This document shows, piece after piece, positions 1-6,837 of a DNA stretch of 20,255 nt. The position numbers were made by a program, and so were the translations under genes. Numbering within the stretch: the stretch's first letter is position 1; the number at the start of each line of letters is the position of its first letter. Origin of the DNA: Candidatus Kaiserbacteria bacterium (GTDB taxonomy: Bacteria; Patescibacteriota; Minisyncoccia; Phycocordibacterales; UBA12088); the NCBI GenBank assembly GCA_003561715.1, contig PWVU01000049.1, positions 1-20,255 of the forward strand, read 5' to 3'. The notes beneath the pieces were generated by a model, which had not been told where the DNA came from, ran no database searches, and saw only the letters and a list, made by a program, of their open reading frames with translations.

Positions 1-77
1 ATCTCATTCACTCCCTTATTGTTTGTAATTGCTCTCTCGATCGCTCGACGTTCCGCCAGATCAATGTGTTTTGCCAT
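1..77 (-). CDS. N-terminus of a truncated gene, possibly helix-turn-helix protein
   Basis: An open frame begins with ATG at 77 and runs off the left edge without a stop, giving about 25 residues that start MAKHIDLAERRAIERAI. The amphipathic stretch LAERRAIERAI followed by a polar turn resembles the first helix of a helix-turn-helix domain such as that at the N-terminus of IS30-type transposases, but this is a guess from very few residues. Support for a real gene comes from a well-formed promoter (positions 87-115) whose -10 box ends 9 nt before the ATG, the same arrangement seen at other genes here. Function cannot be assigned. Confidence 0.5.
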   Translation of the reverse strand, partial: MAKHIDLAERRAIERAITNNKGVNE

Positions 78-86
78 ATTCCCTGA

Positions 87-115
87 ATGTTAGAGTGTTC
101 GGATTGAAAGGTCAA
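87..115 (-). promoter_or_regulatory. Promoter of the truncated left-edge gene (leaderless type)
   Basis: On the minus strand TTGACC (115-110) and TAACAT (92-87) are separated by 17 bp, a good sigma-70-type match. The -10 box ends 9 nt before the ATG at 77, so the transcript would start within about 2-4 nt of the start codon. Confidence 0.55.
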
Positions 116-202
116 TATTGCTTGACGCCCTGCACTCTCGGCGCAGGGTAGTTCACAGTGGCTCATGCTCATATTGGCCTTCGGTCACAAGATTCATTGA
201 GT

Positions 203-248
203 TTGACTCAGAGACGTGGTTTAAATATTTTGACACATGCACTATAAT
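203..248 (+). promoter_or_regulatory. Candidate promoter region for the 335-1162 gene
   Basis: TTGACT (203-208) and TATTTT (226-231) are 17 bp apart. An alternative -10, TATAAT at 243-248, lies 17 bp after TTTAAA (220-225). Either would give an 80-100 nt leader. A TACTAT at 325-330, 4 nt before the ATG, could also be a leaderless -10 but is rather close. The true start site cannot be decided by eye. The rest of 116-334 shows no gene. Confidence 0.35.
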
Positions 249-334
249 ATGACTTGATAAGAAATGCACTTGCGCACGAGCGTGCAATTCTCCATGCTAG
301 GGGTATCTACCAGTTTTCTTGATCTACTATTTCT

Positions 335-1162
335 ATGCTGTATATCGCTTTTTCCTTTCCTCGCTACGTTGCAGTATTCGTTTTGGGGCTAGTGTGTGTG
401 TTTGGTGTAGTTGCTTTTGCGCAAGAGTCTCTCGAGTCGCCCGAAGTTATTTCAGATACGGAAGAGCTCGAGGTTAAAATCGTACCTTCGCCGGACGAGG
501 TATTTGATGATGAAGCAGAGGAAGAACTTGTTGAGCCGCAACTCGACCTTGAGACAGTGTATCCTGATGCGACAGTATTCGATACTGATGCGGTAGCAGA
601 AGCGCAAGTGTTCATCGGGGAAGTGGTCGCCGTAGATGCGGACGGCTCGGTCGTGATCGAGACAGCTGATGGGGAGCTGGTGCGAATGAGCGCCGAAACA
701 CTTGCTGAGACGCAAGTACGCCGCGCAGGTGGTACGGGGCGTTTGCTCAATCCGCGCGCAGGTGAGGCGATCGTAGTCTTGCCGGAAGATGCGAGTGTGA
801 CTCCGGCGGCGGTTGAAGTGCGTGAGGCGACCGGCGCCGCGCCACGCACTGTCGTATTCTTCATTACTTTCGGTGAAGGTCGTGAACAACTGACGGTGTC
901 GCCCACTGTGCCCGTCTACCGAAACGGTGTACGCGCAACACAGGACGATATTCGCGCTGAGGATGCGGTATTTGCGGTACGCTCAGCGGATGGTACGCTC
1001 CTTGCTATTGATGCGGAAGGTGCTGAAGAGCACGAGGTGGAAGGTATGATCGAAGAGATTGAAGAAGAGGAAGAAGAGGAGCGGGATGCGGTACCGCTTT
1101 GGGTGTGGGGTCTTATAGCGGTTGCACTTGTGCTGGTCGGGTTCTTCTTTGTGCGACGGTAG
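335..1162 (+). CDS. Secreted acidic protein with C-terminal membrane anchor
   Basis: I do not recognise a named family. Residues 1-30 form a signal peptide (one arginine at 10, a hydrophobic core, and an Ala-Phe-Ala-Gln end suggesting cleavage before ESLES). Residues 31-90 are a very acidic, proline-containing linker. Residues 91-228 look like beta-rich small-barrel segments: FIGEVVAVDADGSVVIET and the later EDAVFAVRSADGTLLAID resemble the DUF5666/OB-like patterns of bacterial surface proteins. Residues 234-250 are a glutamate-rich stretch, followed by a transmembrane helix (about 254-272) ending FFVRR. This predicts a single-pass protein with most of its mass outside the membrane. No LPxTG sorting motif is present. 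The ATG at 335 is chosen because it gives a proper signal peptide; no Shine-Dalgarno is visible. It converges on the helicase gene across the palindrome at 1185-1224. Confidence 0.75.
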   Translation: MLYIAFSFPRYVAVFVLGLVCVFGVVAFAQESLESPEVISDTEELEVKIVPSPDEVFDDEAEEELVEPQLDLETVYPDATVFDTDAVAEAQVFIGEVVAVDADGSVVIETADGELVRMSAETLAETQVRRAGGTGRLLNPRAGEAIVVLPEDASVTPAAVEVREATGAAPRTVVFFITFGEGREQLTVSPTVPVYRNGVRATQDDIRAEDAVFAVRSADGTLLAIDAEGAEEHEVEGMIEEIEEEEEEERDAVPLWVWGLIAVALVLVGFFFVRR

Positions 1163-1184
1163 TATCGCAAGATGGGTACAGGTA

Positions 1185-1224
1185 AAACACAATGCGGGCG
1201 CCCATGGGCGCCCGCATTGTGTTT
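1185..1224. terminator. Perfect 40-bp palindrome, likely bidirectional terminator
   Basis: Two 20-base arms meeting at 1204/1205 are perfect reverse complements, with a GC-rich core (GCGGGCGCCC) and A/T-rich ends. It sits between the convergent genes ending at 1162 (+) and 1250 (-), so it can form the same hairpin in both transcripts. Only three T residues close each arm, so it lacks a long U-tract. Confidence 0.7.
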
Positions 1225-1249
1225 AGGCGATAGTATAGACAGTCCTGCA

Positions 1250-2572
1250 CTAGTCAACCAGCGTGATCGCAAAGCCACTCTTATCCGCACGTCCGGTGCG
1301 CCCGATACGATGAATATAATCATCGTGCGTGCCGGGTAGATCAAAATTGATCACATGGGATACGTTGGGAATATCCAAGCCACGCGCTGCAACGTCCGTG
1401 GCGATCAGTGCTTGCGCGCGCCCACGTTTGAATGCTTCGAGAGAGCGCACTCGTTGGTTGTGCGTCTTGTTGCCATGGATCGACTCGCTTTTGATACCGC
1501 GCTTACTCAGTAGACGTGACAATTTTTCAACCCCGTGTTTGGTACGACCAAACACAATGACTTTGCCGAAGTCTTTTTGGACAAGTAATTCATGCAAGAT
1601 ATCTACCTTGTCACGTCCGTTGACTTTAATGACCGACTGATGCACGTTCTTTGACGTGTCGCGAGTCCGCACGGATACTGTGACAGGGTCGCACAAAAAC
1701 TCGTGCACCAGTTTCTCAATCTCTTTGGAAAGTGTTGCTGAGAAAAAGAGCGTGTGCCGGGATTGTGACATGGTTGCCAATATCGTCCGCATATCGCCAA
1801 TAAAGCCCATATCAAGCATGCGATCCGCCTCATCCAACACTACGGTTTTTGTATGAGCGAGCGAGAGTGATCTGCGCTCCATAAGGTCCATGACGCGTCC
1901 CGGGGTGCCGACGATAAGATGATTATGCGATCTGAGTCGGCGCATCTGCGGACCGATCGGCATACCGCCAACAAGTACGACCGAATGCAACCTGAGGCTG
2001 CGCGTGAGTCCGACAAATTCTTCCTCGATCTGAAGCGCAAGTTCGCGTGTCGGGGCGAGCACCAGTATTTGCTCGTCGGGCACCAGTAAGAGCTTTTGGA
2101 TCAAAGGAATCAAAAACGCCGCTGTTTTACCGGAGCCGGTATTTGCAAGACCGACAATATCGCACCCGCGCAAGATATGCGGAATGGTCTTGTCTTGGAT
2201 CGGGGTAGGGGTCACGTATCCTTTGTGTGCAACCGCCTGTGCCAGTTGGGGAAGCAGGGCAAAATCACTGAAGGTGTGTATTGGCTCGTACACGTCCGGT
2301 GTTGCATTCGGTGCAACATTCTCGTTGATAAAACGGGAAATATCAATTGGTGCATCTTTGCGACGACCGCGCTGTTGAGGTCGTCCCTGTGCGCGGCGAG
2401 ACGAGTTATACCCCCCGCGTGAACGGGTTCGAGCGCCGCCATGATGTGTCGGGCGACCCTGGGTACGAGCGCCTGACGCGCCATGCCGCCTTGAAGAGGC
2501 ACTACGTGAATAATGGGAAGAGCGCACAGCGCCCCCTGCGCGACCCCGCTGGGGTCGTGATGAAATAGACAT
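1250..2572 (-). CDS. DEAD-box ATP-dependent RNA helicase (RhlE-like)
   Basis: An RNA helicase that would unwind RNA duplexes during ribosome assembly or mRNA turnover. All core motifs are present: Q motif (F101, PTPIQ 122-126), motif I ANTGSGKT (143-150), Ia PTRELA (174-179), GG (202-203), Ib TPGR (223-226), II DEAD (247-250), III SAT (278-280), a motif V region ATDVAARGLD (391-400) and VI HRIGRTGR (421-428). The protein ends soon after motif VI, at residue 440. What is unusual is the basic tail of about 75 residues at the N-terminus, rich in Arg, Gly, Ser and Gln (QGRP occurs twice), whereas RhlE and CsdA carry theirs at the C-terminus. The ATG at 2572 is used because a TATAGT box ends 5 nt upstream; a second promoter lies at 2696-2723. 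Which RhlE/CsdA/DbpA subtype it belongs to cannot be settled by eye. Confidence 0.95.
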   Translation of the reverse strand: MSISSRPQRGRAGGAVRSSHYSRSASSRRHGASGARTQGRPTHHGGARTRSRGGYNSSRRAQGRPQQRGRRKDAPIDISRFINENVAPNATPDVYEPIHTFSDFALLPQLAQAVAHKGYVTPTPIQDKTIPHILRGCDIVGLANTGSGKTAAFLIPLIQKLLLVPDEQILVLAPTRELALQIEEEFVGLTRSLRLHSVVLVGGMPIGPQMRRLRSHNHLIVGTPGRVMDLMERRSLSLAHTKTVVLDEADRMLDMGFIGDMRTILATMSQSRHTLFFSATLSKEIEKLVHEFLCDPVTVSVRTRDTSKNVHQSVIKVNGRDKVDILHELLVQKDFGKVIVFGRTKHGVEKLSRLLSKRGIKSESIHGNKTHNQRVRSLEAFKRGRAQALIATDVAARGLDIPNVSHVINFDLPGTHDDYIHRIGRTGRADKSGFAITLVD

Positions 2573-2577
2573 GAGTA

Positions 2578-2583
2578 ACTATA
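2578..2583 (-). promoter_or_regulatory. Proximal helicase -10 box (leaderless type)
   Basis: TATAGT on the minus strand ends 5 nt before the helicase ATG. No convincing -35 is seen at 16-18 bp. Transcription from here would start at or beside the start codon. Confidence 0.4.
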
Positions 2584-2658
2584 TGGTCTCGTGCGGGAGA
2601 ATAATACGGTGGAGCGTTTTGAGATATGTACGCACTTGCGCACTCCACACTCCCTCAG

Positions 2659-2688
2659 ATGTAAGAGACCCACACAGTTATCTTACAT
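2659..2688. repeat. Inverted repeat in the helicase upstream region
   Basis: ATGTAAGA (2659-2666) and TCTTACAT (2681-2688) are 8-bp inverted repeats separated by 14 bases. They lie just downstream of the distal helicase promoter, so the RNA would begin with this hairpin, or the sequence could be a dimeric operator. A second, looser pairing (GTGGAG with CTCCAC on the minus strand, between about 2649 and 2610) lies further along the same leader. The 235-bp gap 2573-2807 otherwise shows no gene. Confidence 0.45.
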
Positions 2689-2695
2689 ACCTCAT

Positions 2696-2723
2696 AGTAT
2701 ACATAATTTGACGAAAAATGCAA
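2696..2723 (-). promoter_or_regulatory. Distal helicase promoter
   Basis: On the minus strand TTGCAT (2723-2718) and TATACT (2701-2696) are 16 bp apart, a good match. The transcript would start near 2690 and give the helicase a leader of roughly 115 nt. The first AUG (2688-2686) is followed at once by UAA. Confidence 0.5.
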
Positions 2724-2759
2724 TATGTTGTGAAGTACTACTGTATGACGTATACAGGA

Positions 2760-2788
2760 TTAGGCGGCAAGTCGGACTTGCCGCCTAA
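2760..2788 (-). terminator. Hairpin after the antiporter gene
   Basis: A 14-bp inverted repeat (TTAGGCGGCAAGTC at 2760-2773 with its complement at 2775-2788) lies about 20 nt downstream of the antiporter stop. There is no U-tract on the minus strand, so it may be a non-canonical terminator or a 3'-end stabilising hairpin. Confidence 0.55.
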
Positions 2789-2807
2789 AAGTATGTGGAC
2801 AGTATTT

Positions 2808-4040
2808 TTAAGTATCTGAAGTAGGGGGGTCGACTTTTTTCTGCGCCGCTTCTGCTTCGCGTGCCTCGATATCGTGAATTGCTACTTGCTGACCGGCAAC
2901 AAAGCGTGCCAGTAGATTGACCAGGAATGGCGCAGTGAGGCTGGTTGTGATCGCAAGTGCTACGATCGCCGTCAAGAGCGTTTGGTCAAGCAATCCCGCG
3001 CCGAATCCCAGAAATGCCACCGCAAGCGAGGTGGAGAGTTGAGGAAGGGAAGAGGCGCCGATGAATGCGGATTCACCCAGTTTGTAGCCCAGGAGCCTTC
3101 CCGCCAACAGCCCGCTTCCAAGCTTGGCGATAATAAGTCCGATGACCACTGTTGTGATGATCGCAAGGGCACCTTTGGTATCGGCAAACACGCTGAGGTC
3201 GACCGTGCCGCCGATCACCACAAAAAAAATGGGAATGAAAATACCATAGGAGAGCGCATGGAGCTTTGCCTTGGTGATACGACTTTCGACTGAGCGCGCT
3301 AAGATGAGCCCTGCGAAGAAGCCGGCGATGATCGCATGCAAGCCGACAAATTCAAAAAACACCACCAGTCCGATAAGTATCAGCAGAGTGAACCGCAATT
3401 CCTTTTCGAAGAGATCATGTTCCTCGGCGTACTCACCAAATGAACGACGTACTCGCGGGATGATCCACGCAAGTCCCGCGAGCACCACAGCTAAGAACGG
3501 ATAAAATAGCACGATACCACCTACCGGCGCGCCCGCTTGGATCTGCAAGAACACCGACAGCAGAAGCAGACTTATCGCATCGATCAGTATTGTTGCGCCG
3601 ATGATGAGTTTGCCGAATGCGGAGCGGATGATGCCGAGCGACTGAAACGATGGTATGAGAAGCGCAATCGCGGAAGACATAAAAATAATTCCCAGAAGAA
3701 GCGCGGTTGGCCATGTGTAGCCGAAGTAGAGCGCAATTGTAATGCCGACGCTTGCCGGTATGAGACCATTGAGCAGTGCGAGTGTGAGGATCTTGCTGCG
3801 AACGCCGACGATATCAGAGAGTCGCGTTTCCAGCCCCGCCATGAACATCAAGAACACCAGACCGATCTGCGCGAGGAATGAAATGGTGTCGTCTGGCTGA
3901 AAGAGGTCGAGTCCGAACGGACCGATCGTGATACCGCCCAGTATCAGTGCGACCACCCAGGGCACGTGCATCCGCCCGAATAATTGGGAGAACAGTACCG
4001 CAGTAAGAAGTATGACAAAGAATGAGAAGAACTCGGGCAT
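2808..4040 (-). CDS. CPA2-family cation/proton antiporter
   Basis: A polytopic membrane protein of about 410 residues with around twelve hydrophobic segments, matching the Na+/H+ or K+/H+ exchanger domain (CPA2, KefB/NapA-like). Typical early motifs are seen: GRMHVPWVVALILGGITIGP in the first two helices and QIGLVFLMFMAGLE in the next. The putative ion-binding helix reads ATILIDAISLL; it has a single Asp preceded by Ile, where NapA-type proteins have DD and others ND, so its stoichiometry cannot be inferred. There is no C-terminal TrkA-N domain; the tail after the last helix is only about 30 hydrophilic residues. The start is set at ATG 4040 rather than the upstream GTG at 4046, because a TATAGT box (4052-4047) directly abuts that GTG. 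Hairpins lie on both sides of the gene (2760-2788 and 4095-4124), suggesting a single-gene unit. Confidence 0.9.
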   Translation of the reverse strand: MPEFFSFFVILLTAVLFSQLFGRMHVPWVVALILGGITIGPFGLDLFQPDDTISFLAQIGLVFLMFMAGLETRLSDIVGVRSKILTLALLNGLIPASVGITIALYFGYTWPTALLLGIIFMSSAIALLIPSFQSLGIIRSAFGKLIIGATILIDAISLLLLSVFLQIQAGAPVGGIVLFYPFLAVVLAGLAWIIPRVRRSFGEYAEEHDLFEKELRFTLLILIGLVVFFEFVGLHAIIAGFFAGLILARSVESRITKAKLHALSYGIFIPIFFVVIGGTVDLSVFADTKGALAIITTVVIGLIIAKLGSGLLAGRLLGYKLGESAFIGASSLPQLSTSLAVAFLGFGAGLLDQTLLTAIVALAITTSLTAPFLVNLLARFVAGQQVAIHDIEAREAEAAQKKVDPPTSDT

Positions 4041-4046
4041 GCACAC

Positions 4047-4052
4047 ACTATA
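4047..4052 (-). promoter_or_regulatory. Antiporter -10 box (leaderless type)
   Basis: TATAGT on the minus strand ends 6 nt before ATG 4040. The region 17 bp further upstream is a T-run rather than a clear TTGACA. Confidence 0.4.
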
Positions 4053-4094
4053 CCGCGTGACGGCGATTCAAAAAACCCGAGGAATCAACGTACG

Positions 4095-4124
4095 AAGCGG
4101 CGCGGGCTTTCGCCCGCGCCGCTT
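4095..4124 (-). terminator. Strong GC-rich hairpin after the GerMN gene
   Basis: A 13-bp perfect stem (4095-4107 with 4112-4124) encloses a 4-base loop that reads GAAA on the minus strand, a stable GNRA tetraloop, so it is oriented for the transcript of the gene ending at 4198. It lies between that gene and the antiporter promoter. A T-tract is missing on the minus side. Confidence 0.7.
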
Positions 4125-4159
4125 TGCTACGTACCGCCAACACACTACACGCTTTTCTT

Positions 4160-4197
4160 AACAACTAGAAACGAGCAACCAACAACTGGAAACTAAC
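4160..4197. repeat. Imperfect direct repeat after the GerMN gene
   Basis: Two 17-base units beginning AACAACT(A/G)GAAAC lie at 4160-4176 and 4181-4197, separated by 4 bases and differing at four positions. They abut the GerMN stop codon. Function unknown; they look like a short low-complexity remnant. Confidence 0.45.
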
Positions 4198-4830
4198 TTA
4201 TGGTTGAAGAATGTCTTCCGTTTGCCCGTCGATCGAGATCACTACGCTTGATACGGTGGGGAATTGAGTAAGGGTACGTTCGATTTGGCTACGAATGGCG
4301 GTTACCATTGCCGAGCCGGCTACGTCTTCTTGCAGCGCCTGATTGAAGTCAACAAACGCAACGCCATTCTCAATACGAATATCTTGTAACTCTACTCCCG
4401 CGGGAATAGCGGTGCCAAGCCCTTCGTCAACTTCGCTCTCGGTTGGTCCCTGCAAAAGCTGACCGACCGACGCGCGCGCAATACCCGGTACTGCGGGAAT
4501 GGTGCGCGTGACACGTACAAATTCTTCTTGTCCATCAACGACGCGAATGAAATACGCGGAAATGGTCTCGGTCGTCGGCTCGGGCGCCGGTGTGGGCGCT
4601 TCCGCGTCGCCGTTTTCTTCTGTATCATTCTCGTCATTTTCAACGACCTCCTCTTCCGTCACATCGTTTTCTTCGTCAGTGGGCGCGTCGGCATCCCGCC
4701 CGCCCGCAGTGAACATTAAAGCGATCGCGACGATACCAATAAGTGCAATAATGATAAAAACGATATTTTTGCTGCCTCCTTCCGGTTGTTCCCCCGAACC
4801 GCTCTGTGGTGACGTATTATGTTGATTCAT
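4198..4830 (-). CDS. Membrane-anchored GerMN-domain protein
   Basis: The 210-residue protein has a short polar N-terminus, one transmembrane helix (about 22-42), a highly acidic linker (46-78: Glu, Asp, Asn), a Pro/Thr spacer (79-88) and a GerMN (sporulation and spore germination) domain at about 89-205. Recognisable GerMN features are the YFIRVVDGQEEFVRVTRTIP strand-turn, GIARASVGQLLQGPT, and AIPAGVELQDIRIENGVAFVDFN followed by the IRSQIERTLTQFPTVSSV helix. In other bacteria this domain occurs in envelope lipoproteins and in LpqB; no sporulation role is implied here. It is probably external and tethered. The ATG at 4830 is supported by a promoter ending 8 nt upstream. It follows typA by 74 bp on the same strand but has its own promoter. 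Confidence 0.85.
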   Translation of the reverse strand: MNQHNTSPQSGSGEQPEGGSKNIVFIIIALIGIVAIALMFTAGGRDADAPTDEENDVTEEEVVENDENDTEENGDAEAPTPAPEPTTETISAYFIRVVDGQEEFVRVTRTIPAVPGIARASVGQLLQGPTESEVDEGLGTAIPAGVELQDIRIENGVAFVDFNQALQEDVAGSAMVTAIRSQIERTLTQFPTVSSVVISIDGQTEDILQP

Positions 4831-4838
4831 ATACCCCT

Positions 4839-4867
4839 ATTGTAGAAAGAAATAGTATGGCGTGCAA
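4839..4867 (-). promoter_or_regulatory. Promoter of the GerMN gene (leaderless type)
   Basis: On the minus strand TTGCAC (4867-4862) and TACAAT (4844-4839) are 17 bp apart. The -10 ends 8 nt before the ATG. An AGGGG lies between, but most of it would be upstream of the predicted RNA 5' end. Confidence 0.6.
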
Positions 4868-4904
4868 ACAAAAGGTGTGGTGTGCTGTTGTGTGATGTAC
4901 CACC

Positions 4905-6695
4905 TTACGCCTTTTTTCGCGCTTTGTTGCGCTCGTTTTCGGTGAGGTGCTGTTTGCGCAGTCGCACGTTTTGCGGGGTTACTTCGAGGTACTCGTCGGC
5001 AGACATGATCTCAAGCCCCAGCTCGACTGTGAGCTCTCGCGGTGGAATGAGCATGATCGAGTCATCTTTGCCCGAGGCACGCATATTAGTGAGCTGTTTG
5101 CCTTTGGTGGGGTTAACGGTCATTTCTTCGCCCTTACTGGTATTACCAATGACCATACCCTCGTACACCTCGGTGTTCTCGCGGATATAGAGCGTGCCGC
5201 GGGTTTGCAAATTATCGAGTGAGAAGGCAAGTGCTTTGCCGGTCACGCCCGATACCATCGAGCCGGTCTCTTGGCGGGCGATCGCGCCCGCATGTGGCTT
5301 GTAGCCGATCACGCGTGTGGCAAGAATGCCTTCGCCTTTAGTGTCGATGACGAATTGACTACGATACCCGAAGAGTCCGCGGGTCGGACCTTCGAACTGC
5401 ATATGAGCGCGTCCGCCTGAAAGCTCGAGATTGAGCATCTGCGCCCCTCGCAGACCGAGTTTCTCGATAATGGAGCCTTGTGCAACCTCGGGCGCGTCGA
5501 TCGTGATCTCCTCAAACGGCTCGCTCAGTACACCGTCGATCTCGCGCATAATGACTTGTGGCTGAGACACCTGCAGTTCGTACCCTTCGCGGCGCATATT
5601 CTCGATAAGAATGGCGATGTGTAACTCGCCGCGCCCGCGTACCAAAAAGCGATCACCCGAGGTGCTTTCAAAGTCAATTTTCAATCCCACATTGACCTCA
5701 AGCTCTCGCTCGAGGCGCTCGCGAATCTGGCGGCTGGTGACGAACTTACCCTCGCGTCCGGCAAACGGGGAGTTGTTCACAAGGAACGTAAGCTCGATAG
5801 TCGGCTCATCGACCGCGATCGTGGGTAAGCGCTCGACATCGGATGTCGTGCTGATCGTATCACCAATATATATGTCGGATAGTCCAGCGATAATGCCGAT
5901 ATCGCCCGCGTCGATCTGGTGCGCTTCTATTCGTTCGATACCGCGAAAGGTGAAGAGTTTGGTGATCTTGGCGGTCTGTTTGGTACCGTCTTCGGTCAGT
6001 ACCTGTACATTCGCGCCACTCGTGATCGAGCCGTCGTATACACGTGCGATCGCGAGGCGTCCTAAGAAATTATCATACGCAAGATTGAATGCTTGTGCGC
6101 GAAAGGGTGCGTCAGTCGCCTTGGACGCAACCGGTACATGTGCAAGGATAAGGTCAAGCAGGGGAGTGAGGTCACTGCTTTCTTCGGTGAGTTCACGCTT
6201 TGCGATACCTTGACGTCCGATCGCGTAGATCGTGGGGAAGTCGAGCTGTTCGTTGGTTGCGCCCAGCTCCGCAAAGAGATCGAACACTTGATCGTGTACA
6301 CGGTCGGGATCAGCGGCGGGCTTGTCGATCTTATTGATCACCACGATGGGGCGCAAGCCAAGCGCAAGCGATTTTTTCAATACAAATCGCGTTTGCGGCA
6401 TCGGTCCTTCTTGCGCATCGACAATAAGCAAGACGCAGTCGATCGAGCGAAGTACGCGCTCGACTTCCGAGCCGAAATCGGCATGCCCCGGCGTGTCGAC
6501 GATGTTGATCTTGCTGTCGTTGTAGAATATCACCGTATTTTTGGAATAGATGGTGATACCGCGTTCATGCTCGAGCGCATTGCTGTCCATGGTGACAGTA
6601 TCGTCGGCAACGCCCGTCTGGCGCATGAGTGCGTCGGTAAGCGTTGTTTTGCCGTGGTCGACGTGTGCGATAATGGCGATGTTGCGAATATCCAT
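4905..6695 (-). CDS. typA: Ribosome-associated translational GTPase TypA/BipA
   Basis: A full-length (596 aa) member of the elongation-factor-G-related GTPase family that binds the ribosome and affects growth under stress and 50S assembly. The G domain has G1 AHVDHGKTTL (10-19), G2 with ERGIT (44-48), G3 DTPGHADFG (67-75), G4 NKID (121-124) and a G5-region YAIGRQGIA in place of the more usual YASALNG. Domain II follows at about 200-290 and the EF-G III/V-like and TypA C-terminal domains at about 300-480 (RGRGELHI, EPFEEITIDAPE, GYRSQFVIDTKGEG). The C-terminus LRKQHLTENERNKARKKA is characteristic of TypA. The ATG at 6695 starts the conserved MDIRNIAIIAHVDHGKT. No strong -10 lies close to the start, unlike at its neighbours. 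Confidence 0.97.
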   Translation of the reverse strand: MDIRNIAIIAHVDHGKTTLTDALMRQTGVADDTVTMDSNALEHERGITIYSKNTVIFYNDSKINIVDTPGHADFGSEVERVLRSIDCVLLIVDAQEGPMPQTRFVLKKSLALGLRPIVVINKIDKPAADPDRVHDQVFDLFAELGATNEQLDFPTIYAIGRQGIAKRELTEESSDLTPLLDLILAHVPVASKATDAPFRAQAFNLAYDNFLGRLAIARVYDGSITSGANVQVLTEDGTKQTAKITKLFTFRGIERIEAHQIDAGDIGIIAGLSDIYIGDTISTTSDVERLPTIAVDEPTIELTFLVNNSPFAGREGKFVTSRQIRERLERELEVNVGLKIDFESTSGDRFLVRGRGELHIAILIENMRREGYELQVSQPQVIMREIDGVLSEPFEEITIDAPEVAQGSIIEKLGLRGAQMLNLELSGGRAHMQFEGPTRGLFGYRSQFVIDTKGEGILATRVIGYKPHAGAIARQETGSMVSGVTGKALAFSLDNLQTRGTLYIRENTEVYEGMVIGNTSKGEEMTVNPTKGKQLTNMRASGKDDSIMLIPPRELTVELGLEIMSADEYLEVTPQNVRLRKQHLTENERNKARKKA

Positions 6696-6724
6696 ACTAA
6701 AAAAGTTGAGAGATAAAAATGGGC

Positions 6725-6753
6725 GAAATAAAAAACTCCTTTAGGTGGAGCAA
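6725..6753 (-). promoter_or_regulatory. Weak candidate typA promoter
   Basis: On the minus strand TTGCTC (6753-6748) and TATTTC (6730-6725) are 17 bp apart, giving a leader of about 22 nt. The same intergenic region holds an inverted repeat ACTCCT (6735-6740) / AGGAGT (6761-6766) that could be an operator. The match is modest. Confidence 0.3.
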
Positions 6754-6821
6754 TATAACTAGGAGTGTAGCATGGCTTACAGCATTCTGCCATAAAACGG
6801 TCGCGCAACACGTGCGTTTTT

Positions 6822-6830
6822 TGCTATGCT
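6822..6830 (+). promoter_or_regulatory. Extended -10 promoter of the SGNH hydrolase gene
   Basis: TGC followed by TATGCT (6825-6830) is an extended -10 element; it ends 7 nt before ATG 6838. No -35 match is seen, as is acceptable for extended -10 promoters. It overlaps the upstream in-frame ATG at 6826, arguing against that start. Confidence 0.45.
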
Positions 6831-6837
6831 GGTGAGT

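Noticed and set aside
2591..2788. Plus-strand 65-codon frame in the helicase upstream region
   Set aside because: No family resemblance or promoter, and it runs through the hairpin at 2760-2788.
4041..4046. GTG 4046 as antiporter start
   Set aside because: It directly follows the TATAGT -10 box, so it would not be in the transcript; ATG 4040 is six bases downstream.
5611..6213. Plus-strand 200-codon frame opposite typA
   Set aside because: It lies wholly within the typA coding region, has a low-complexity Ser/Arg-rich product and no promoter; it is a shadow frame.
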